Shown here: positions 1 to 10,644 of the stretch, piece by piece | Layout: every line of letters starts with the position of its first letter | Numbering within the stretch: position 1 is the stretch's first letter | Assembly: GCA_900095095.1 (NCBI GenBank) | Contig: FMBT01000357.1 | Location: forward strand, 124,001-188,000 | Direction: 5' to 3' | DNA length: 64,000 bases | Source: Fragilariopsis cylindrus CCMP1102 | Taxonomy: Eukaryota; Bacillariophyta; Bacillariophyceae; Bacillariales; Bacillariaceae | Notes under the pieces: generated by a model | Told to the model about the DNA's origin: nothing | Seen by the model: the letters and a program-made list of their open reading frames with translations, nothing else | Databases searched by the model: none | Program-made: the position numbers and the translations under genes

Positions 1-2177
1 ATCGATCATATCGTTTTCTTTTTGATAATAATGCTGAATTTAATACTAGTAATGCCTCATCATAATAATGTAATTTCCCTAATGCAATACCACGATTGTT
101 TTGTATATCAGCAACTCTTTCATGATTAATACCTAATAATGAGGAATATATTTCGAAGGAATTATTCCAACAATTTAATGCATTGGACCATAATTGTAAT
201 AAATGTATATTTTCAGTATTTTCAGCGGCAGCAACGCTATTGTTAGCGTTGTTGCTATTGCTGTTGTTGTTACTTGATGAAACACCATCCTCACCATCCT
301 CGCCCTGACAATGTTGTGATTGTGAATGTTCATTATCAGTAGCTGCTTGAGCTTGAACTGCTTGAGCTTCTGTGTTTGTTGCAAGATGAGCAAAATTCAA
401 TCCTTTAGTATTCCAACCTTGTGCTAGAGTAAGTGAACGTTGTACAATTGTTAATTTGGATCTTCTTTCTCTTCGTTTTAATTGTTCTTGACATCTTTTC
501 AATTTCAATTCAGCAACAATTATCTCTGAATCATCAGGAATATTATTATCATTCTCATCATCTTTTGGTGATAATAATTGTGGACAAGATGTTGATTTCT
601 TTGTTGTTGGCGTGGTTGTGCTACCTGAAGAAGTTTCTTGCTGATCTTGAAGTTGTTCTTGGTATTCATGATGATGACTACCAATAGTAATCGATGGTGA
701 TTCTGGTGCAGATGCTACACCTGCTACTCTACTAATGGGTGTCATCAGAGTAGTAGCTACGGAAGCAACTCTTGCTGTTGCTGTTGTTGCTATTGCTATT
801 TGATCAAGTCGTTTTTGTAAACTTACTGGAAATAAGAGGAGTTCTTGTTGTGTGCCGCCGCCTTCGTCTTCTATACATTCTCTTCGTTTGGTTGCCATCT
901 GTGCACGCATGCGGCACGCTCTTCGATTACTTGATTTAGGTGTGCAAGGAAGTGATGATGATACTACAACTGGTGACTTAGTAGTAGCTGGTTGTAGCAC
1001 AGGTTTCATCATCATGGTGGAATGAGTAGGAACAACAGTAGGCGATCCAGATCGATTATGATTGGTGGAATGAGTAGGAACAACAGTAGGCGATCCAGAT
1101 CGATTATGATTACGATCAGTAGTCTTCTTGTTCTTATTCTTATTATTATTATTATTCCATAGTGTTGTTGTCCATGGTGATAAGAATGAACCCAATGATG
1201 ATAGTGTTGTCGATGGCTTGGACTTGGACGAGGATGATGCCGTTGATGTTGATTGAAATAACGAAGAAGAGGATAGGGTTGATGTTGCACCAATATCAAG
1301 ATCACACGACTTGCTTTTTCGTATAATCGAATGAAAAGATTGATCTTCATCTTCATGATTCAAAAGTTGGGCGAGTGATTCACGTGCTTCTTGATCTTTC
1401 GGTACTAAATCATTGATCATCCAATCAAGTAGGAAGAACGGTTGCTCTTCTTGTGCTTGTGCTTGTACTTGCTTATGCTGTTGTGTTGCTGTCTGTTGTT
1501 TTTCGTTGACTTCTTCACTACGATTACGATTATGATTATGATTATGATTTAGAGGAGGAAGTGGAAGTATTTGACGTATTTGTCTATCACGTTCTTGCCA
1601 TAATAGCTCTTCTTCTTGATCATCTTCATCATCATTATTCACTTCTTGTTCTTGTTCCTGAGATGATTCAATAATAGTAGCATCTTGAAAAGTTGAGGAG
1701 AAGCTGATCGAAGAAGAGGTAGTAGTATCGCATCATCATCGGCTTCTTCTTCTTCTTCTTGATGTTGCTGCTGTTGCTGCTCCTCATCAATGAAATAATG
1801 ATCATCCCGTGATTCTTCTTGACGTCCGTGTTGCTGTTGTAGTTTCTTCTTCGACCTAGAGCTAGAGTTAGAATGATGTAATAGAGAAGAAGAACAACAA
1901 GTCCCGGCTATTGCTGCATCTTGAGACGAAGAAGAGGTAATAGTAGTAGATGGAGAGAAAGCTGATAATAGCTTTAATGATGATGATCCGTTGTTCACAC
2001 GACCACGATCATCACCACCAGGAGTACTAGTAGTAGTCCTAATCCTGATCTTGATGAAGCAGCAGCATTAGCAGCTGATGTCGCTGCGTGTGTAATTGAA
2101 GTAGATGCAGGTGATATTGGTGTCATTCTTGATCGAGGAGATGCCTTCTTCGTTGGTGATATAGTAGGATTACACAT
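1..2177 (-). CDS. TPR-repeat protein, 3' end beyond window, two frame breaks
   Basis: The reading starts at an ATG at 2177 (MCNPTISPTKK...) and leaves the window at base 1 still open. From about 1720 to 1 I read a single continuous frame. The N-terminal half is Ser/Gln/Asn-rich and probably disordered. A more ordered stretch lies near 1380-1440 (PFFLLDWMINDLVPKDQEAR), and a charged segment (ELKLKRCQEQLKRRERRSK) near 465-525. The part closest to the edge, about 1-190, has the spacing of a tetratricopeptide repeat (NNRGIALGKLHYYDEALLVL), preceded by a helix with LGINHERVADI, as in kinesin-light-chain-type TPRs. TPRs bind proteins; no catalytic domain is visible. The frame changes near 2030 and near 1720 in repetitive DNA, with no GT-AG intron that would explain it, so these are indels (assembly or real). 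It may be a distant relative of the TPR-like pair at 43622-47626. Confidence 0.6.
1016..1111 (-). repeat. 48 bp in-frame tandem duplication inside TPR gene
   Basis: Two copies of a 48 bp unit lie head to tail (1016-1063 and 1064-1111). In the gene's frame each encodes 16 residues, NHNRSGSPTVVPTHST. The copies are nearly identical, so this looks like a recent in-frame expansion of the disordered region. Confidence 0.8.
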
Positions 2178-3988
2178 TACTAACTACTCTTGGAGTATTT
2201 TAAGAATGGAATGGCACAAGAAGAAGAAAGACGGTTGAGGATTGAAAGTTTTTCTCCGCCGTTTCGTTTAGATAGCGCCGCACCTCTCGCCTTTGTTTTA
2301 GATACTTGTTAAATTTTTGGTACTATTGTTGTTGTCGTCTTTGACTTAACTTAGTTGTTGATGTTAACATTTGCTAATTTAAGATCTTGATCTATCCGGT
2401 AAGTTTATGAGAAATGGAATGCTTTTTTTATGTATTGTAATGTATGTGATTCGGTGATTGATCTTATCGCCACTGTGTGTGTGTGTAAAAGAATTTTATA
2501 GCTGTGTGTCAAAAAAAAGAGCAATGCGTTGAGAGTAGTGTCCGTGGCTGTAAGTTATGTATGTACACACATAAATTCCTTAAAAGATTTACACGATTAT
2601 CAGTACTGTATTCTTATTTTTGTCCAATATGTACATACGCCTCCTATCGTGTGTGTTGTGTTGTACCAGTGGTGGTCGTGTTGTTGGTCGATCCTTCGCT
2701 ATTTTTTTATTGTAGTTATGACTGATGATGTGTTGACCCTTGCTGTGCTATTCAGCAATACCGGTAGCAGAGCAGCGAACAGCAGATGGACCAGTAGGAG
2801 AGAATTCGCGTCACCTCTAGTTTTATTGTACAGTAACTCTAGACTTTATGCGTAAAAGGTGCTTCTTTCGTCCAAGATTAAGACAAAAGAAAGGTGCTTC
2901 TTTGTCCAAAATTAAGACAAAATGGAATGACAAACCATGATTGGTTCCAACTCCGTTGAGAAATTAAAATCATTTAGGATATGCAGCATGCTCAATATAC
3001 TTGATACTGTAATCACACATCACGTTAAACAACAAATCGAAGAAAGAAGATATGCGCCCCAATCAAATCAAATCTAATCTTAAAAAAATAGCTAAATCTG
3101 TGTAATTTCATCTCTGGCAGTACAAAAATTAACGGAGTCGAATTTACTTAGCTTAAATAAATAGCAACTTCATCGCTCATGATTGTTGCTGAAGAGGAGA
3201 ATTATGCATGCACTTGAGGACCTAATTACGTCGTCATAGAACAATAAAAGAATGAAATAAATGAGGGTTTTGTCAAAGAAACAAATTACTTATGGTAAAA
3301 GAATAAAAGTAATTAATAATTGACGCGTCAATTTCACGGTTCGCAGGTTAGTCACTCGATTTAAAACTAAAAATATCGCAACCACGTAGAAAAAGTACGA
3401 TAAACAAAAACAAAATTCAGAGCGTTAGAGAACGACGTCGACGCACCTTCTTTACTACAGTAGTACAGTATGAGAGAGTGCGGCGCATCACGATCTACCA
3501 CTCACTAGTCGGAGTCGTTCGTGCATCTAAAAGAAAAATATTTGTATGTGACAATCAATCAATACCAAGCCGCTTTTTATTTATAATTAAAACAAGAAAT
3601 TTCTGTGTGGTTCTTAGCGATCTTGTTTGATAATAATATAATCATCGTACGCGACAGACGTGCTTCGGTTAAAGGACGTACACGTACGGACGATTAAAAG
3701 CAAGTAAAGATTTCATTATCCTACTGTACTACTAGTAGTAGCTGCTAGCTACATACTGTTCTGTAGATAGAGTATTAGCTGCTACAAACTATAGATAGTA
3801 CATTCTTCTTTTACTACTGTTTGTTTTGGTTGGTTGGTTGGTTGACCAATAGTAATGAAATAATATCAATCAATATGCCTCACACACCACACACACACAC
3901 CACAAAATGATATAGTGTAATATTGTCTCTTTTTTAAATTATACTGATTACTTTAGTTTAGTTAGTTTTTTTTTTTCTTCTTCTTCTT
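2178..3988. other. Intergenic, no gene seen
   Basis: The stretch lies between the start of the TPR gene and the end of the next minus-strand gene. It holds short simple repeats (TG run near 2476, CA run near 3892, TTC run near 3976) and several TACTGTA/TACAGTA motifs near 3470 and 3721. The ORFs here are short with no coherent protein. The region next to 2177 should contain the TPR gene promoter, but I see no clear TATA or initiator element. Confidence 0.5.
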
Positions 3989-6900
3989 CTACATGATACC
4001 TGGTTGACGATTGGTATGATATACTAGATCATTCATTGTATACGATGCTGTTGTTGTTGCCCCATCGTATAAATTTAATACCCATTCATTGTATCCATCA
4101 GCAAAATGCATATGTAACATTTGAACAATTATATAGAAATTGTAAATACAAATATTGTACGAATAACACGTAATGGCATGCCAATAAAGAAACCAAAAAG
4201 GAAATTATAAAATAATGTAAACATCATACCAAAAAATACAATCAATACATCAGATGACCACCACCAGATTCTTCTTCCTTTTCAACATTTGGTGTATGTT
4301 GTGCTTGTGCTTGTTGTTGTGGAGAGGAGCCATCAGCTGCAATACCCTTCTCATCAGTTTCAACACCAACATCTTTAGATGATACCTTTTGTAATCAGGA
4401 ATTTCTACTTGTTGCACTGGTGCCTGTTGTTGTTGTTTGTTGTTGAGGACCACGTCCATCTAAACCTAATGCTGTTGATGTTAATGTACCACAATATTGT
4501 TCTCTAACAAGTAATGCTTCTTCTAAAATTTCATCTAATGAATATTCACGTTCCATTGCATGTTCATCAACATACGTAATATGTCCTAATGGACGATCTA
4601 AATCAGTATCAACATTATTAATATGTATCCATTCTTCATTATTCGGATTTGCTTTATATCGAACACCTGCTGTATCAAATAATAAGAATGGTAAATTATC
4701 TGATTTAATGATTGCAACAACCTCAATACTTGATTTAGATGAGACGTGTGCACGTCGACTATATTCTTCAAATGTTCTTCTGGTGGTTTCACGTAGTCAA
4801 ATAATTCTGGAAAAATAAAGATGGATAGAAAGATACGGACAAAGGTCGAGTCGAGATAGTGTGAGCGATAAATTCCATATCATATCGGGAAACGAAAAAC
4901 GATAGAATACAATACAGTATTATTATTTTCTTAACAACAACAACTAGAAAACGTACCAGCACTATTTTTAGAGTTGTTGTCATCAATATTACCATCAATT
5001 ATACCATCAATACCATATGGTCTACGGACTGTATATGATGCTAATTCTGATGAAAATTCATATGGTACATATTGTGTTGCTTCACGAAATTGACGTATTA
5101 ATCGTCTTTCGGTTTCTTCTGGCTTTTCATTGTCAGGAATTAATTGATTATTTAGAGATGTATCTTCACCATTACCATTACCACCACGTTGTTGTTTTTT
5201 AGTTGGATGAGGTGTTAAATTACGTGATGCAATTCTTCGACGAGTAGGTGTATGCATACCTCCTCCCATATCATAACCACTACCACTACTACTCGATGAT
5301 TTCATTGGTGTACCAACGCCCATACCAGTATTAAAACCAACACGTGATGCAGGTCTTGTTGGTGATCCTGGAGGAAGATTACCTTTTGTGATTTTGCCCA
5401 ATCTAATGCTGCTTCTGGTCCATTCATTTCTGCCATTTGAATTAATTGTTCCACAATATTATCAGCACCAATACTACCCGGTTTATTTTGTTTGGCACGA
5501 TTTAAATCTTCTTTTGATTTTTGATTCAATTCATCTTCCAATATTTTAATTTTAATAAAGCAGCTGTCTTATCATGTTCTGATTTTGTATATGCTTCTTC
5601 AAGACGTGATTGTGATTGTGATTGTGATTCACTACGTAGTGATGGTACTGCATCAACTGATGATGATGTTGTCCCGCAATTTTACCAGGAGGAGGAAGAG
5701 CAGCAGAGTGGGAAGAAGAAGAAGAGGTACCAGAAATCGCGGCAGCAAATGCAGCAGTTGCTGGTGGACCACCCCGCCACTACCAGTACCATAAATCGCA
5801 GCAGCAAATGCAGCAGTTGCAGGTGCAGACGATGCAGGTGCAGTAGCAGTAGCAGTAGACGGTGCAATTGCAGATGCACCTGCACCTGCCTGTTCTCTCA
5901 TTAATTGTAATTTTTGTCGTCGTGCAGATGAACCAGTAGATGGTGGTGTTTTTTGACCATCATTATCATTATCATTATCCATATACTTTTGTGCAATGGG
6001 TGTTTCAGCTATAGTTTTTTGTTGTCTTTGTTTTTGTAGCTGTTGGTGGTATATTGGATGTATTCATCGTACCGATTCCAACATCAGTAGTAGTAGTAGT
6101 ATCTTCTACTACTGCGAAGAAAGCGAAGCGAAGCAAATTTTTCATATGGTGTATCGTATATATAAGAAAGGGAGGGAGGTTGTGTTGTGAGTGAGGAATG
6201 GTAGGAAACAACAATACAAATGTAATGTATATTACACAAAGGGTGAATCAAAGAAACAAGAGGAAGAACTAACTTACCAGTTGTAGTAGTTTTAGTAATA
6301 GCATCAGTAGCTGTACAGGAATAGGTCGTCTTGCTTTTACTTTTTTCTTTGCTGCAATACTGCTGCTGCACCTGCACTCTGCTGCTGTCCTGTTCCTGTT
6401 CCTGCACTACCTGCTTTGTGTTGTTGTTGTTGGTCGTGGTGGACCACCAGGTGGAGGTGGTCGTGGTGCAGACTTAGCACGATTTCGACGTTGTGCTAAT
6501 GCAGCTGCTGCTTTGCTTTTGCTTTTGTAGTAGTGTCATCATTTGAAGATGAATGTTGGTGTTGGAGAACGTGATCGTGCACGACGTACAGTAGTAGTAC
6601 CACCATAGGAGCAGCAATAATAGGTGGACCCCTATTGTGGGAGGTCCTCTTGTGGGTGACTGCTGAGGAGCCGTTTCTTAGATGATGGAAATTCAAGTTT
6701 ACGTCCAACAGCTGGTGTCGGTGGTACAGCATATGGAGCATCAAATAATATTTTTGGTTGTTTTTGTTAGTGATGGACTCTTTGGTTGTACACTTGGATA
6801 GATATCCGAATTATGTCTAGTAGCAGCATTGGTGGTATTGGTGCTGCTACGTGGGATGCTGCAAGCATGAGGGGCTACGTGTGGACTACTATACTACTAG

Positions 6901-7237
6901 TAGTAGAATTCCTGTTCAGTGCAGCAGTACGATCCATTTTTGATTTTTCTTGTAATCGACGTAATTCAGCACGTCGTCTTGCAATTGCATCATCCATTGC
7001 ACCACCTGTTCTGATGTTCCACTTGGTGGTGGTCTATTATTAGTAGCACCACCACCTAGCACTAGCACACAATACCACCATTGGAGGTCCACCGATTGGA
7101 CGAGGAATTTGTGATAATCTGGATGATCGAATACTACAGGAGTTTTTCCCACCTCTTTGTTTTTTGGATATAGGTGGACCACACAGGAGGAGGTGATCTC
7201 TTGCCATAAAATTTGCTTGTTGCATTGGATTATTCAT
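3989..7237 (-). CDS. Coiled-coil, C-terminally membrane-anchored protein, intron-containing, frame-broken
   Basis: One gene can be followed on the minus strand from an ATG at 7237 (MNNPMQQANFMARD) to a stop at 3989 (NRQPGIM*). In order it has a Pro/Gly-rich N-terminus; a basic helix near 6950 (DDAIARRRAELRRLQEKSK); an Ala/Ser-rich linker; a coiled coil near 5480-5570 (ILEDELNQKSKEDLNRAK); a conserved-looking block at 4450-4720 containing FLLFDTAGVRYKANPNNEEW and EYSLDEILEEALLVREQY; and a hydrophobic helix near 4140-4230 (VLIVFFGMMFTLFYNFLFG). It is therefore probably a single-pass or tail-anchored protein of an internal membrane; function unknown. Two introns with good sites support a real gene: 6112-6277 (GTAAGT...GCAG, 166 bp) and 4807-4956 (GTACGT...CCAG, 150 bp). 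At least five single-base frame changes (for example near 5400, 4770 and 4120) interrupt it. Confidence 0.6.
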
Positions 7238-7763
7238 TGTATTAGCTATCTTTGTTTTTCTTTTCTTCTTTCTTGACTTTTCGTTTTGAATTTGAATTTT
7301 TACTCAAAAACTAAATAATAAATAATAAATATCTTTAAAATGACTCTCCTCGACTCGACTACTCCAACTTGAATCACTCAATTTTCAATTTTTCAACGCA
7401 CTCTCTCGTTTCGTTTTCGAAAAGAGAATAAGGTTCGGTTATATGTTCTGCTACCCTAATTATAAGCAGTTCTCGTCGTTGTCGTCGTCGTTGAAGTGTT
7501 GCTTCAAGATATCTCGCTTAGTCTCTCGAATGCCAATGAAATTTGAATGGATTTGATTTGATTTGATTTTTGTTTGCGCTTGCTTGACTTGAAAAAGTAA
7601 ATTACTATGTCTTGTCTTGTCTGTCTTGTGCGTGCGTGCTGATTTTATGTTCAAAAAGATCCAGTCCTACAATTTTCCTGTAGAAATCTACGCGACGTGC
7701 TTTTTTTGGTTTTTAAGTGTCTGTCGTCTGTACGACGATGCTTAGCTTTGCGGGCGGGGCAAT

Positions 7764-7836
7764 TGGCAATAGCATGGCAATAGCATGGCAATGGCAATGG
7801 CAATGGCATGGCAATGGTATGGCAATGGCATGGCAT
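7764..7836. repeat. Interleaved 6/11 bp GGCAAT-type tandem repeat
   Basis: Alternating units of TGGCAA and TAGCATGGCAA/TGGCATGGCAA form a short array. The mixed unit lengths suggest slippage of a GGCAAT core. Confidence 0.8.
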
Positions 7837-8261
7837 GAATTGCTTAATGAACTTATCACAGTAGTAGTACTGCAGTTGTTTACTAAATAACTTACTAGTA
7901 GCCATGCCATACTATACAGTAGTTATAGATAGATATTAGAGTGTAAAGTCTACAGTATGATGGTGGTACAATAATATACATATACACACACAGCTAGAAT
8001 CAACAAGCCTGTATTGTTACTAGCTAAAGAGACTGATTGATGATATATATATGACATGATTTGTTTTTGATGTTGTTGCATTCACAAGATGTTCACAAGA
8101 TTGCTACCTCAACATTCTCCACCTCCAGCATTTTCCAGCAGCAGAGCATCATCAGCAAACCGTAATATAATACTGTTGCTCTTCCTAAGCCATGCCTGCC
8201 TACATCATCTTCTCTATATACACATAATACTAAATTATTTAGTAACTTATGGTCACAGTTA

Positions 8262-8338
8262 TCTATCCATCCATCCATCCATCTGTCTGTCTGTGTGTGT
8301 GTATGTGTGTGTGTGTGTGTGTGTCTCTCTCTCTCTCC
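8262..8338. repeat. Compound microsatellite (CCAT)n(TGTC)n(TG)n(TC)n
   Basis: Four adjoining simple arrays: ATCC/CCAT, CTGT, a TG run with one TATG interruption, then TC. They are directly visible in the sequence. Confidence 0.9.
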
Positions 8339-8429
8339 TACTTTTCAACAAAATTGGAATATGATTGGTGCTTGCCAAATCCTGAGTAAAAACTAGTTCA
8401 TGATTGTAGCTGGAACTGACCAACATTGC

Positions 8430-8745
8430 AATTAATTATGCTAGAGCACAAGACACGGCTAGCGCAATGGCAAGCAGATCAAATTGTAAAAGAAGCAGGC
8501 AAGAGATTCCTAATCTCAAGAATTGAGAGTCAGTCTACCTCTATAAGAACTATTAGCATATACCCAATCAGTGGCTTTAAAGGAGAAACAGTCAGTGCGT
8601 GCAATAATTGACTTCCTGGAGCAAAAATATTCAGCTGAACCCAACGAAATCAAAAAGAAAAGACAAGCAGCATTACTGAGATCCAATTGGAATGCCAATA
8701 CCCACATTGAAAAGTCTCCTCCAGGCTATCAAGGAAGGATGTGAA
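8430..8745 (+). pseudogene. Decayed copia gag fragment
   Basis: Two reading frames joined by a shift near 8590 give a coherent gag-like stretch. The first contains LEHKTRLAQWQADQIVKEAG and KRFLISRIESQS. The second contains VRAIIDFLEQKYSAEP, EIKKKRQAALLRSNW and NANTHIEK before a stop at about 8743. The order 'hydrophobic helix, ..IxDxLxxKY, xxIKKKRxALL, WxxNxHIE' is typical of Ty1/copia Gag in diatom elements. No LTRs were found around it, so it is an old relic or an orphan piece. The assignment rests on remembered family appearance, not on a search. Confidence 0.4.
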
Positions 8746-9039
8746 GCATTTCTCTCTTTTTTTTGCCTTCCTTTACACAACACACACAACTGATCAACTT
8801 CTGACTGCTGCTGGATGAGAATTTCCTCTACTCTTTTTGATGTAAGCTTTCACATACAACATGTGCAAGGAATACAAAAACTGCATATATGACATAAAAC
8901 AACAACAAAAACAACAACTGCTAAACTGCTTCTAAACTGTTGGAGATTGTGTTGTCCTCTTTCTTGTCTTTGTTGTAAACTTTCATATGTGAAGGTTAGA
9001 CAATAATATTGGTACATCATCACTGGTGAATCAAACCCT

Positions 9040-9800
9040 GGTAGTGTATGCTTGTTCATTTATTCCTGTTAACCAAACAATCCATCATATTATGAAATAA
9101 CAACAAGAAGAACTGCTGGATCCACTCCTACTGCTGCATGATCATGTTGTGTTTTCTGTTGCTACTATCAACATGCTGATAGACATACTAGTATCATGGA
9201 CAACTGCTGCTACTGGTTCTGTCAACTAAATAGTATGGAATAATAACAACAACAACTTCTGCTGCCACTATTGTATGGTGGTTGTACATCTATTCATGAC
9301 AAACTCAGACAAAACAAAACAACACAAAACAACAGGAACTAGATCTGCCAGCTAGTGTATAAGAATTTGCTTTGCACTTGTTTTAAACATCAGCATGAAA
9401 AGGTTGTACAACCCACTCCCTACACATGCTGATTTTCTATCTATTCCTACCACCCAAACACACAATACTAAACAACACCAACAGCAACAATTGCTTCTTT
9501 GTTATATTCTTTTGTAGTGCTATTCTTTTGGAAAGCACTTTGCATGTAAAGACAGTCTCACAATCATACTGGTATGTCACTTGTAGATCCACTTCTGACT
9601 CACATGTGCTGGTTCTGTATGTTCCTGCCAACCAAATAGTTTTATGAATCATCAACAAAAACAGTTCCTTATGGAATAAACCTTTGCAGGTGAAGTTTGT
9701 ACAATAATAGTAGTGCATTCTTGGTGCATGCTGGTGGTTTTATAAATTCCTGTCAACTAAACAATTATACAAAACAACAGCAGAAACTGTTAGGTGAAGT
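9040..9800. repeat. Degenerate long-period satellite-like repeat
   Basis: A diverged motif recurs with irregular spacing of about 120-210 bp: GCTGGTT...TATTCCTGTCAACCAAACA followed by AACAACAACA...CTGCTG and then a GTGAAGTTTGTACAATAAT-like segment. Copies start near 9048, 9211, 9425, 9605 and 9728. No coding frame runs through it. The bases from 9800 to 10306, up to the retrotransposon, show nothing recognisable. Confidence 0.45.
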
Positions 9801-10306
9801 TTGTCCAATAACCATAACCATGTGCTGCAGCTGGAGAACAATACTCAGAATAATCTAGCTCAAAGTAAATATAATGAGCTGTGTGGGTGATATTTTGACT
9901 TAAAGAGAGTGTAGTTTGGTCTAATCCTAATTGTTTATTAATATGTTGTGGTTTCAATCAAGATTGGGAATAGATAATCTAATCAGCAAACAATTGCATC
10001 CCCTATCTATAGACTAGAGTAGAAGTAGACCAGATATAATGGCCATGTGATGCGAGGAAACAACCATGATTCTAGAAACACATTTGGAGCTAAACTATAG
10101 TGAGGAATATTTTCATCCACATGCTGATAAACGACAGGGGATTTGTGGGGTTTACCCCCCACCCCACCTTAATGAAAAACCAAACAAGAACATTTAGTCA
10201 TGCCAACAAAGTTGCCAGTCTTTGGCACTCGTTGTAACTGTAACTAATTATATTGGTCTATCCAACAGCAATATACTGAACTGGTGTTTAGTAGAAGGCT
10301 TCTACA

Positions 10307-10554
10307 TGTTGGGAACTGAAGTAGTTCCTACTAGATACTGCGTTACTAAAATACGCATCGAATCGTAGCCCCACTATCTGTGTACTGTTGATACAGTAAC
10401 AGCGTGTGTGGCATCATTGCAATGATATCATCATCTACTTGATATCATTGTTATTTATAAACTTAACATTATAAGAGAATTTTACTTATTTCTTTTATTA
10501 ACTGCTTCTGGTTGTTCTATGCATTTAGCACGTAGATTAGCTTAGATTATAACA
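10307..10554 (+). repeat. Outer element 5' LTR
   Basis: A 248 bp LTR with TG...CA ends. It contains a near-palindromic core (ATGATATCATCATCTACTTG then ATATCAT) and a TATTTATAA TATA-like stretch that could direct transcription start. By eye it matches the 3' copy at every base. Confidence 0.95.
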
Positions 10555-10644
10555 TTTATAAATAACAATCGGAACAGATATACGATAGAGGAAACCATCG
10601 AACAAGTTTGTTGAACACATTATCCCTACAACAAGGTCAATATA

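Larger units (their letters stand above)
7238..8425. other. Intergenic with simple repeats
   Basis: No convincing gene. The upstream side of the minus-strand gene is here. The notable content is the two simple-sequence arrays listed separately. A plus-strand reading at 8089-8364 is open only because it runs through the microsatellite. Confidence 0.5.

Noticed and set aside
8089-8364. 91-codon plus-strand frame with a hydrophobic middle
   Set aside because: More than a quarter is the translated compound microsatellite; no support outside it.
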